A stretch of 12,735 nt of DNA from JAYQUR01 sp038133505 (GTDB lineage: Bacteria; Pseudomonadota; Alphaproteobacteria; MPNO01; UBA830). The notes beneath the pieces are model-generated. The model was not told where the DNA came from and ran no database searches. It saw nothing but the letters and a program-made list of their open reading frames with translations. This document shows, piece by piece, positions 1 through 5,968 of this stretch. The translations under genes and the position numbers were made by a program. The stretch lies in assembly GCA_038133505.1 (NCBI GenBank), contig JAYPTI010000097.1, positions 1 through 12,735 of the forward strand, in the 5' to 3' direction. The stretch's first letter is position 1. The number at the start of each line of letters is the position of its first letter.

Positions 1-94
1 GGATTACATAATGAACAAAAATTCAAATGATTACCAGGTTGTGAAATCAAGCCGACCTTTTCGAATTGGCGATCGTCGAACGACTCTGGCAGCG

Positions 95-119
95 GGTGCC
101 CGACCCTGGGTCAGGCGCC
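95..119 (-). terminator. Candidate terminator hairpin after the PEP-CTERM gene
   Basis: GGTGCC (95-100) pairs with GGCGCC (114-119, one G-T pair), and GACC (102-105) pairs with GGTC (109-112), leaving a 3-nt loop and one c/a internal mismatch. The stem starts about 11 nt past the stop codon of the minus-strand PEP-CTERM gene, where an intrinsic terminator would lie. No run of T follows it on the minus strand, so it may be Rho-assisted, a 3'-end stabiliser, or a chance fold in GC-rich DNA. The remainder of 1-129 holds no gene that I can support. Confidence 0.35.
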
Positions 120-129
120 TGAAGGATCG

Positions 130-807
130 CTATCGGCGGATGCGCCGACGCCCCAGGGCGAGCATGATAAGCCCGGCGCCGAAGACCGCAGCCATGCCGG
201 GTTCCGGGACGGGCGGCGGCCCCGGGATGAAGGTATCGGCCGTTATGTTGACGACGTAGCCGTTCGAGCCGCCGTGATCCTCCAGCAGAAGCTGGAGGTG
301 GTGCGTGCCCGCGGAAAGGTCGCCCAGATTGAGGACGTACTCGCCCGGCGACGCGGTGCCACCGGCGCGTGCGCCGAACAGGTAGGTGCCGTCCAGCCAG
401 GCGAACATGCCGTTATCGACGCCGAAGCTCGCCACCACGTTGGTCGCGCCGAGGGTGTTGAACTGATAGATGACCGCGACCTCGGTGCCCGGCGTCCACG
501 TGTTGGGGATCGGGTTTTCGAGGGTCCAGTTGGAATTGAGATGGAGCGGATCGGTCAGCCAGTTCCCCAGAATGCCGGAGGCGGCGCTCAGATCCGGTGC
601 GGTCGCATAGGATTGGGTCGAATCGTCGAAGACCGGAAACGGCCCGCTGCCCTCGCCGCCGTTCGTCAGGTTCAGGACGGTGCCGATGCTGTCGTTGTAG
701 AAGCCGGGGTCGCTCGTCGTTACCAGCGTGACCGCCTGCGCCGATACCGACGTCAGGGGCGCCAGAATGGCGAGCGTCACGAGAACCTTCTTGATCGACA
801 CGGTCAT
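130..807 (-). CDS. PEP-CTERM sorting-domain protein (secreted, exosortase substrate)
   Basis: A 225-residue exported protein. An N-terminal signal peptide runs from MTVSIKKVLVTLAILAP to a likely cleavage site after SAQA (about residue 25). The middle is a low-charge, Asn/Gly/Thr-rich probable beta-sandwich, with a GVDNGMFAWLDGTYLFGA block typical of extracellular PEP-CTERM proteins. The C-terminus has the tripartite sorting signal: VPEP (PEP at 201-203), a hydrophobic helix (about 205-218) and the basic tail GRRRIRR. In this family exosortase recognises the PEP motif, cleaves in the inner membrane and delivers the protein to the cell surface or extracellular matrix. No exosortase gene lies in the window. 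The ATG at 807-805 has AGGAC about 9 nt upstream and begins the signal peptide directly. The gene stands alone and appears to have a sigma-54 promoter. The passenger's precise function is unknown. Confidence 0.92.
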   Translation of the reverse strand: MTVSIKKVLVTLAILAPLTSVSAQAVTLVTTSDPGFYNDSIGTVLNLTNGGEGSGPFPVFDDSTQSYATAPDLSAASGILGNWLTDPLHLNSNWTLENPIPNTWTPGTEVAVIYQFNTLGATNVVASFGVDNGMFAWLDGTYLFGARAGGTASPGEYVLNLGDLSAGTHHLQLLLEDHGGSNGYVVNITADTFIPGPPPVPEPGMAAVFGAGLIMLALGRRRIRR

Positions 808-818
808 GGCCTTTGTCC

Positions 819-842
819 TGAAACTCTACTTTGAAACTCTAC
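819..842 (-). repeat. 11-bp tandem direct repeat in the PEP-CTERM 5' leader
   Basis: TGAAACTCTAC occurs twice, at 819-829 and 832-842, separated by two bases (13-bp period). Read on the gene's strand it is GTAGAGTTTCA-AA-GTAGAGTTTCA. The copy nearest the gene runs into the ribosome-binding region 12 nt before the ATG. It could be an RNA- or protein-binding site in the leader, or a small slippage duplication. Confidence 0.6.
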
Positions 843-846
843 CTAT

Positions 847-860
847 CCTCGCGCGCGAGG
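847..860. promoter_or_regulatory. 14-bp perfect palindrome at the predicted 5' end of the PEP-CTERM mRNA
   Basis: CCTCGCGCGCGAGG is its own reverse complement. It lies immediately downstream of the transcription start predicted from the -24/-12 promoter (about position 862, minus strand). It would therefore form a hairpin at the very 5' end of the transcript, or serve as an operator overlapping the start. The palindrome is seen directly; the role is inferred. Confidence 0.4.
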
Positions 861-872
861 GTGCGCGAGAGA

Positions 873-889
873 AGCAAAATCCATGCCAG
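873..889 (-). promoter_or_regulatory. Sigma-54 (RpoN) -24/-12 promoter for the PEP-CTERM gene
   Basis: The minus strand reads CTGGCATGGATTTTGCT, against the sigma-54 consensus YTGGCACGNNNNTTGCW: one mismatch (C to T). The invariant GG (-25/-24; -24 at 886) and GC (-13/-12; -12 at 874) have the exact required spacing. The start site would be near 862, giving a 55-nt leader to the ATG at 807. From memory, exosortase/PEP-CTERM systems are often tied to the PrsK/PrsR two-component pair, in which PrsR is a sigma-54-interacting regulator, so a promoter of this type in front of a PEP-CTERM gene makes biological sense. Confidence 0.75.
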
Positions 890-907
890 AATTATTAACT
901 GATGCAA

Positions 908-920
908 ATTCAATAGCTTA
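908..920 (+). promoter_or_regulatory. Possible IHF-binding site upstream of the -24/-12 promoter
   Basis: ATTCAATAGCTTA matches the IHF consensus WATCAANNNNTTR with one mismatch, inside an AT-rich tract (about 870-965) that stands out from the GC-rich surroundings. It lies about 20-35 bp upstream of the -24 element, where IHF commonly bends sigma-54 promoters to bring a distant enhancer-bound activator to the polymerase. IHF sites are degenerate, so this is supportive rather than conclusive. Confidence 0.4.
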
Positions 921-1031
921 ATCGAAATCAAGAAATCGCACCGACGGCGAAGTGTAAGAATTTTTGACGCCGGCGGACCGCTCCGACCGAGAAGGAAACC
1001 CGCTTTCCCCCGCGCCATATCGGACTTCAGG

Positions 1032-1058
1032 CCCGCGGAACCGGCGGCTTGCCGCGGG
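1032..1058 (+). promoter_or_regulatory. Inverted repeat in the leader of the class II aldolase gene
   Basis: CCCGCGG (1032-1038) and CCGCGGG (1052-1058) form a 7-bp stem with a 13-nt loop. It is followed by a strong Shine-Dalgarno-like AGGAGGG (1063-1069) that has no start codon at the right distance. The functional ribosome-binding site is the later GGAAGGA (1089-1095). The hairpin could be a leader structure or an operator. No convincing -35/-10 pair was found nearby. Confidence 0.3.
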
Positions 1059-1102
1059 GAATAGGAGGGACTAGCGTTTCCGCGAACAGGAAGGAAACTC
1101 CA

Positions 1103-1918
1103 ATGGATACATTCCAGGTATCGGCCGCGGTCGGCTACGCCCACGGCGAACTGGTGCAGCCGGAAGGCGTGAAGGCCCGCGTCTCGGCGGATGAATGGCA
1201 GGTGCGCGTCGACCTCGCGGCCTGCTACCGCCTCGTCTTCCACTACGGCTGGCATCACCTCAATCTCAACCACATCTCGGCGCGCGTGCCGGGCGAGGAC
1301 GGGACCATCCTGATCAACCCGTACGGCCCGATGTACAACGAGGTGACCGCCTCGAACCTGGTGAAGATCGATCTCGACGGCAACGTCCTCGACGACACGC
1401 CCTACGGCATCAACCCGGCGGGCTACACGATCCACAGCGCGATCCATGCGGCGCGCGAGGACGTCGGCTGCGTGCTGCACACCCACTCCGAGGCGGGCCT
1501 CGCGGTCTCCTCGCTGAAATGCGGGCTGCTGCCGCTCAATCAGGACGCGGTCCGGTTCTACAACCGCCACGGCTATCACGACTATGAAGGCATCTCGCTG
1601 GAGCTCGGGGAGCGCGACCGGCTGGTCGCGAGCCTCGGCAAGCACCGCGCGCTGATCCTCCGCAATCACGGCCTGCTGACGGCGGGCCGCACGATCGCCG
1701 AGGCGTTCACGCTGATGTACCACCTGGAAAAGGGCTGCGTCGCACAGCTGATGGCGGGCGCGACGGGTGCCGACGACGCGCACATCGTCCTGCCGTCGCC
1801 CGAGGTCTGCGAGAAGTCGGCGCAGCAGGCATGGGCCATCAACGACAAGACCGAGGACATGCGCTGGCCCGCCCTCGTCCGCTGGATGGACAAGGAACAG
1901 CCGGGGTTCAGGGAGTAG
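1103..1918 (+). CDS. Class II aldolase/adducin-family enzyme (aldolase or decarboxylase)
   Basis: A 271-residue, zinc-dependent class II aldolase/adducin-fold protein. Metal ligands are visible as HTH (H126 and H128, in VLHTHSEAG) and H189 (LRNHGLL). E80 in NEVTASNL sits where the family's catalytic acid is expected, and NHISAR (56-61) forms the usual N-terminal phosphate/substrate loop. Members perform retro-aldol cleavage (fuculose-1-phosphate type) or decarboxylate aromatic-pathway intermediates (for example the CmtD and PhtC types). Here, among ring-cleavage genes, either a decarboxylase or a lyase for a ring-fission product is plausible. The ATG at 1103 is preferred because GGAAGGA lies 7 nt upstream and the conserved region begins soon after; an in-frame start at 1049 would add 18 unconserved residues. 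It heads a two-gene operon with the GlcG-like gene 46 nt downstream. Confidence 0.88.
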   Translation: MDTFQVSAAVGYAHGELVQPEGVKARVSADEWQVRVDLAACYRLVFHYGWHHLNLNHISARVPGEDGTILINPYGPMYNEVTASNLVKIDLDGNVLDDTPYGINPAGYTIHSAIHAAREDVGCVLHTHSEAGLAVSSLKCGLLPLNQDAVRFYNRHGYHDYEGISLELGERDRLVASLGKHRALILRNHGLLTAGRTIAEAFTLMYHLEKGCVAQLMAGATGADDAHIVLPSPEVCEKSAQQAWAINDKTEDMRWPALVRWMDKEQPGFRE

Positions 1919-1964
1919 AAGGCGCGCAACGACGCGCCGGAACGACATAGAGGGGGAAACGACC

Positions 1965-2414
1965 ATGCGGATGAAACCCGCGATCACGCTAGACGACGCC
2001 AAGAAACTGCTCGAGGCGGCGGAGGAAGAGGCAAGGCGCAACAACTGGGAAGTGGTGATCTCCGTCGTCAACGACGGCGGGCGCATCGTCGCGGTCCACC
2101 GGATGGACGGCGCGCGGCCCGGCAACGACGACATCGCGCTCGCCAAGGCCAACACGGCGGCCATGACCTGCCGGCCGAGCGGCGTCTGGGAACACTGGAT
2201 CGAGACGACCCACAAGGCCTACGCGACGTTCCCGTTTCTCGCCGCCAAGGGAGGCCTGCCGATCATCATCGACGGCGACATCATCGGCGCGATGGGCATC
2301 TCCGGCGTCAAATCCCATGAGGACGAACAGATCGCGCGCTATGCGATCTCGACCGTTTTCCCGGAAGCCAAGACCGCCCGCGCGGGCGAGGAGAACGACG
2401 GCGCGCCGGCCTGA
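1965..2414 (+). CDS. GlcG/HbpS-family (DUF336) protein
   Basis: A 149-residue single-domain protein of the GlcG/HbpS family. It has the diagnostic VVNDGGRIVAVHRMDGA (34-50), GGLPI (96-100), DGDIIGAMGISG (103-114) and the HEDEQIA helix (118-124), followed by a short charged tail. It lacks a signal peptide, so it is probably cytoplasmic. Family members bind haem (HbpS) or occur as small accessory proteins beside glycolate and aromatic-catabolism enzymes; the biochemical role of the enzyme-associated type is poorly defined. The ATG at 1965 follows AGGGGGAAACGACC, a good ribosome-binding site. The gene lies 46 nt behind the aldolase gene, so it is probably cotranscribed and helps the same step. 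Its TGA (2412-2414) directly abuts the TAA of the convergent LigB gene. Confidence 0.88.
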   Translation: MRMKPAITLDDAKKLLEAAEEEARRNNWEVVISVVNDGGRIVAVHRMDGARPGNDDIALAKANTAAMTCRPSGVWEHWIETTHKAYATFPFLAAKGGLPIIIDGDIIGAMGISGVKSHEDEQIARYAISTVFPEAKTARAGEENDGAPA

Positions 2415-3404
2415 TTATTTCCAGCCTGCGAACCCCAACCCGACGCCGGTCATCGCCTTCGAGCGATAGGCGGGCACGTATTCGATCCAGTCGAGGCTGA
2501 GATCGGTCGATGCCGCGGCGACGGCGATCCAGTTGCGGATTTCGGATGCGCCGCCTTCGAGCAGCGGCAGCGGCAGGGAGCTCAGCGTCTCAAGGTCGCC
2601 CGCCTTCAGCGCCGCGACGATCTGCTCGTCGAGCGGCTCGTTCACGAGGAAATGGCTCAGCCCGCCCGAGGCGAACAGGCCGATGCGCGCGTCGCCGCCG
2701 AACCCGGCGATCAGGTCGCGCAAGGCGCGGCCCAGCTCGTGGCAGCGTTCGGGCGTCGGCTGGTTCGGCGGGTAGTAGGTGTTGAGAAAGATCGGCACGA
2801 TGGGCACAGGATCGGCGCGGTCCATCAGGCGGCGGTGAACGAACGAGTACGCATGCCCCTCGAACCGGTCGACGGGCAGCGCGTTTACCGCCGTGATGTC
2901 GAAGCCCCGCGCCGTCAGACCGGCGGCGAGATGGAGACCGAGCGCCGCGTCGCACGGATAGAAACGATCCGCGCCGTCCTCCAGCCGCGAGCGCTGGTCC
3001 GTGAGGTACCAGTCGTCCGAGGGCTCCGACGGCGCGGCGGCGTTGCGGATCGTCTCGCCGCAATAGACCGCGATGGCGGGGCGGCAATCGTCCTTGAAGA
3101 TCTCCCGCTGGTCGTCGCCGACGATGATCAATGCATCCAGCTCGGCCGCCGCGATGTCGGCCTCCAGCCGGTCGAGCGCCGCCATGGTGCGGCGGTGGCG
3201 TTCCGCGATGAGATCGGGGGCGATATTGGCGGCCGCTTCGGGCGGCGTGTTGGCCAGATGCTCGTCGAACGGCCGCTCGATGCCGTCGAAATCGTGGATC
3301 GGCGCCTTGCGGTCGATATGGTCGAACAGCTTCTGCCAGTTCTCCGCCGCGGAGAACAGCATGGTGCTGTGCGAGGAGCCGAAGGCTGCGACCAGGTTTG
3401 CCAT
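2415..3404 (-). CDS. LigB-family (type II) extradiol ring-cleavage dioxygenase
   Basis: A 329-residue LigB-fold enzyme. Members use non-haem Fe(II) and O2 to open catecholic rings next to the two hydroxyls. H12 in SSHSTML matches the first iron ligand of LigB. H184 in EGHAYSF is the likely acid/base His. FLNTYYPPNQPTPERC (207-221) and GGLSHFLVNEP (247-257) are typical family blocks, as is the C-terminal FAGW. I cannot place every iron ligand with certainty. No LigA-type small subunit lies next to it, so it may act alone, as some members do, or need a partner encoded elsewhere. It is the second gene of a minus-strand pair behind the FAH gene, 46 nt apart. The ribosome-binding site is weak and a hairpin occupies the gap. 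The ATG at 3404-3402 leads straight into the conserved N-terminus. Substrate unknown; protocatechuate- or gallate-like diols are candidates. Confidence 0.87.
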   Translation of the reverse strand: MANLVAAFGSSHSTMLFSAAENWQKLFDHIDRKAPIHDFDGIERPFDEHLANTPPEAAANIAPDLIAERHRRTMAALDRLEADIAAAELDALIIVGDDQREIFKDDCRPAIAVYCGETIRNAAAPSEPSDDWYLTDQRSRLEDGADRFYPCDAALGLHLAAGLTARGFDITAVNALPVDRFEGHAYSFVHRRLMDRADPVPIVPIFLNTYYPPNQPTPERCHELGRALRDLIAGFGGDARIGLFASGGLSHFLVNEPLDEQIVAALKAGDLETLSSLPLPLLEGGASEIRNWIAVAAASTDLSLDWIEYVPAYRSKAMTGVGLGFAGWK

Positions 3405-3420
3405 GGCTTGAGACGCCGCA

Positions 3421-3436
3421 CCCCGCTCGCGCGGGG
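3421..3436 (-). promoter_or_regulatory. Intercistronic hairpin with GCGA loop between the FAH and LigB genes
   Basis: On the minus strand CCCCGC-GCGA-GCGGGG forms a perfect 6-bp GC stem closed by a GNRA-type tetraloop, in the 46-nt gap between the FAH stop (3451) and the LigB start (3404). No T-run follows, so it does not look like a full terminator. It could stabilise the upstream message, act as a processing or attenuation point, or lower expression of the downstream gene, which also lacks a strong ribosome-binding site. Confidence 0.4.
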
Positions 3437-3450
3437 GGCGGGGCGCTATT

Positions 3451-4353
3451 CTAGATTCCCTGAACGACGGGGTTCTTGAGCGTGCCGATGCCCTCGAGCT
3501 CGATGGTCACCGTATCGCCGGGCTTCAGGCATTTACCCTTCGGCCGGCCGACGCCCGCGGGCGTGCCGGTGGCGATCACGTCGCCGGGGCGCATGGTGAG
3601 CCGCGCGCTGATGTACTCGATCTGCTCGTTTATGTTGAAGAACAGGTATTTCGAGTTCGAATCCTGCTCGAGGCTGTCGTTCACCCACAGCTTGATGTCG
3701 ATATTGTGCGGGTCCGGAATGTCGGACGCCGGCACCATCCACGGGCCCATCGGGCCGGAGCCCTCGAAGTTCTTGTGGACGAACCAGTGCGTGTTGAACG
3801 GCCGGTTGCGCGGCTTGCCGAGATCGCGCGCCGACAGGTCGTTGAAGATCGTGTAGCCGGCGACGTAGTCGAGCGCGTCGGCCGCCTTCACGTTGCGCGC
3901 CGGCTTGCCGATGACGACGGCGAGCTCCGCCTCCCAGTCGATGAAGTTGGAGACCTTGGGCAGCTGGATGTCGTCGCCCGGCCCGATGATGCAGTGCGGG
4001 CCCGATTTCAGGAAGAAATACGGATCGGTGTCCTCCTTCACGAGCTGGGTCTTGCCGTCCTGCGACATTTCCTTCTGGTGGTCGACGTAGTTCGCGCCCG
4101 CGTTGAACACGACCGGCGGATAGAGCACCGGCGCCATCAGCTTCACTGACTCGAGCTTTTTCGAGGCGTGCGACCCGGCATCGTCGGCGAGCTTTGCCAG
4201 CTTCGCGTCGTTCTCGGCCCAGTCCTGCAGCAGTTCGTACGTGGAGCCGGAAATACCGGCCGCGGCGAGATCGATCACGTCGTCGCCGACGAGAATGCCC
4301 GGGCGCGGCTTGCCGTTGTCGCCCGCGTAATTCAGTAGCCTGTAGCTCGCCAT
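3451..4353 (-). CDS. Fumarylacetoacetate hydrolase (FAH)-family hydrolase/hydratase, copy 1
   Basis: A 300-residue FAH C-terminal-domain enzyme of the 2-oxo-hepta-3-ene-dioate/2-hydroxypentadienoate hydratase-isomerase type. Metal ligands are E141 and E143 (DWEAELAVVIGK) and D172 (FNDLSARD). The lid dyad H92/E95 lies in NYVDHQKE, K194 in KNFEGSGPMGP, and MRPGDVIATGTPAGVG (255-269) is the family signature. Such enzymes hydrolyse C-C bonds of acylpyruvates or hydrate 2-oxo-dienoates downstream of ring cleavage. That fits its place as first gene of a pair with the LigB dioxygenase. The ATG at 4353-4351 is chosen because GGGGAGAGAAGAGG precedes it and the conserved domain follows. The open frame continues far upstream, but only as a shadow antisense to the UbiD and second FAH genes. 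It is divergent from the UbiD gene across 165 bp. Confidence 0.92.
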   Translation of the reverse strand: MASYRLLNYAGDNGKPRPGILVGDDVIDLAAAGISGSTYELLQDWAENDAKLAKLADDAGSHASKKLESVKLMAPVLYPPVVFNAGANYVDHQKEMSQDGKTQLVKEDTDPYFFLKSGPHCIIGPGDDIQLPKVSNFIDWEAELAVVIGKPARNVKAADALDYVAGYTIFNDLSARDLGKPRNRPFNTHWFVHKNFEGSGPMGPWMVPASDIPDPHNIDIKLWVNDSLEQDSNSKYLFFNINEQIEYISARLTMRPGDVIATGTPAGVGRPKGKCLKPGDTVTIELEGIGTLKNPVVQGI

Positions 4354-4518
4354 CCTCTTCTCTCCCCTTGATATGTCGTTGTGGCGTGCATCTGTTTTCG
4401 GACTCCCACAGCGGTTTTGCAATATCGAAATGGGCCGATGCAGGGGCGTGCCTTGACCGAACCGGGCGAAAACCGGATTGTCGCGGCACGATACTGTACG
4501 GGACCGGGAGAACGGGAC
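4354..4518. promoter_or_regulatory. Divergent intergenic region between FAH-1 and UbiD genes
   Basis: This 165-bp gap must carry promoters for the minus-strand FAH/LigB pair and the plus-strand UbiD/FAH/EamA set. On the plus strand TTGACC (4453-4458) is a fair -35 candidate, with only a weak -10 (GATTGT, 4476-4481) at 17-bp spacing. On the minus strand TTGCAA (about 4416-4421) is a weak candidate. CGTGCC (4447-4452) and GGCACG (4485-4490) form a small inverted repeat around the plus candidate. No regulator gene lies nearby. The promoter placements are guesses. Confidence 0.35.
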
Positions 4519-5958
4519 GTGGCGAACAAGGACCTTCGCAATTTCATCGAGGAAATCGAAAAGATCGGCGAGCTGAAGAACATCAGCGGCGCCGACACCG
4601 AAGAGGCCATCGGCGGCATCGTCGACATATACATGCGCGATCTCGGCAACCCGGCCGTTCTTTTCGACAAGATCGCAGGATATCCCGACGGCTTCCGCGT
4701 CCTCGCCAACATCATCATGTCGCGGCCGCGCTGCGCAATCGCGCTCGGCCTGCCGCCGGACGCGACCGAGCAGCAGCTGATCGACTGGTGGCGGCACTAT
4801 CTCGGCGCCGACGCGCCGGAGCACCCGCCGATCGAGGTCAACGGCGGGCCGATCATCGACAACGTATTCGAGGGCGACCAGGTCAACATCAAGACGCTGC
4901 CGTCGCCCAAATGGCACGAGCACGACGGCGGCAACTTCATCGGCACCGGCTGCATCGTCGCCATGCGCGATCCCGACACCGGCTGGGTGAACTACGGCAC
5001 CTACCGCGTGCAGACGCACGACGAACGTACGGCGACGGTCATGATGTCGCCGGGCAAGCACTGCCGGCTGATGATGAAGAAGTATCACGACCGCGGCGAG
5101 AAGTGCCCGGTCGCCGTGGTCGCGGGCGTCCATCCGCTGATGTTCATGATCGGCGGCTTCGAAGTCGCTTACGGCCGCAACGAGCTCGACGTGGTCGGCG
5201 GAATCTTCGGCGAGGGCGTCGAAGTCATCAACATGCCCAAGACCGGCCTGCCGGTCCCCGCGGGCGCGGAGATCGCCTTCGAAGGCTACATCTCGCCCGA
5301 CGACGAGATCATGGAAGGCCCGCTCGGCGAATGGACGGGCTACTACGCGGGCGGCCAGCGGCCGGAACCCGCGATCCGCATCGAGACGCTGTGGCACCGC
5401 GACAATCCGGTCATCACCGGCGCGATCCCGGCGGTGCCGCCCAACGACAACACCTATTACATGGGCGCCTACCGCGCCGCCGCCGTGTGGAACCAGCTCG
5501 AAGCCGCCGGCATCCCGGGGATCAAGGGCGTCTACGCGCACGAGGCGGGCGGCAGTCGCATGTGGCTGACCGTCTCGATCAAGCAGATGTACGGCGGCCA
5601 TTCCAAACAGGCCGGCCTCGTCGCCTCGCAGTGCCACGCCGGCGCCTACGCCAACCGCTGGGTCGTCGTCGTCGACGACGATATCGACCCGTCGAACATG
5701 AACGACGTGGTCTGGGCGATGTGCACGCGGTTCGATCCGCGCGAGGGCGTCGACATCCTGAACGGCTGCTGGAGCACACATCTCGACCCGATGTGCTTCG
5801 ACGACGACCACGACCGCCGCAATTCGCGCATGGTGATCGACGCCTGCATCCCGTTCGCCCGCAAGGACACGTTCCCGAAGGTCGCGCGCTCGTCGCAGGA
5901 GCTCGACGACCGCATTAAGGCGAAATTCGCGGCCGACCTGCCGCCGGCCTACCGATAG
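4519..5958 (+). CDS. UbiD-family prenylated-FMN-dependent (de)carboxylase
   Basis: A 479-residue UbiD-fold enzyme, usual length for the family. UbiD enzymes use prenylated FMN, a K+ ion and a divalent metal to remove or add a carboxyl group on unsaturated or aromatic acids without oxidation. The catalytic R-E-E set is visible: R163 in NYGTYR (N158 also a metal/cofactor ligand), then E266 and E271 in EGPLGEW, equivalent to Arg173, Glu277 and Glu282 of fungal Fdc1. HDGGNFIGTGCIV precedes them. The GTG at 4519 is chosen because GGGAG lies 8 nt upstream and the typical N-terminus DLRNFIEEIEKIGEL follows immediately; in-frame ATG starts at 4381 and 4438 would add unconserved residues. No UbiX-type prenyltransferase is in the window. 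With the FAH gene only 10 nt downstream, it probably decarboxylates an aromatic acid in this pathway; ubiquinone synthesis is less likely from the context. Confidence 0.9.
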   Translation: MANKDLRNFIEEIEKIGELKNISGADTEEAIGGIVDIYMRDLGNPAVLFDKIAGYPDGFRVLANIIMSRPRCAIALGLPPDATEQQLIDWWRHYLGADAPEHPPIEVNGGPIIDNVFEGDQVNIKTLPSPKWHEHDGGNFIGTGCIVAMRDPDTGWVNYGTYRVQTHDERTATVMMSPGKHCRLMMKKYHDRGEKCPVAVVAGVHPLMFMIGGFEVAYGRNELDVVGGIFGEGVEVINMPKTGLPVPAGAEIAFEGYISPDDEIMEGPLGEWTGYYAGGQRPEPAIRIETLWHRDNPVITGAIPAVPPNDNTYYMGAYRAAAVWNQLEAAGIPGIKGVYAHEAGGSRMWLTVSIKQMYGGHSKQAGLVASQCHAGAYANRWVVVVDDDIDPSNMNDVVWAMCTRFDPREGVDILNGCWSTHLDPMCFDDDHDRRNSRMVIDACIPFARKDTFPKVARSSQELDDRIKAKFAADLPPAYR

Positions 5959-5968
5959 GAGAGCCGCG

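Noticed and set aside
113..122. 10-bp palindrome caggcgcctg-like sequence near the left edge
   Set aside because: Short GC-rich palindrome already part of the terminator-like hairpin; no separate role can be argued.
11..259. 82-codon plus-strand open frame at the left edge
   Set aside because: It overlaps the C-terminal coding part of the PEP-CTERM gene, is Arg-rich and has no ribosome-binding site or family pattern.
964..992. TTGACG as a -35 box for the class II aldolase gene
   Set aside because: No acceptable -10 hexamer lies at 16-18 bp spacing, so a sigma-70 promoter is not supported here.
839..2215. 458-codon minus-strand open frame across the class II aldolase and GlcG genes
   Set aside because: Antisense shadow of two well-supported genes; its translation is Arg/Val/Asp-rich low-complexity sequence without family motifs, as expected opposite high-GC genes.
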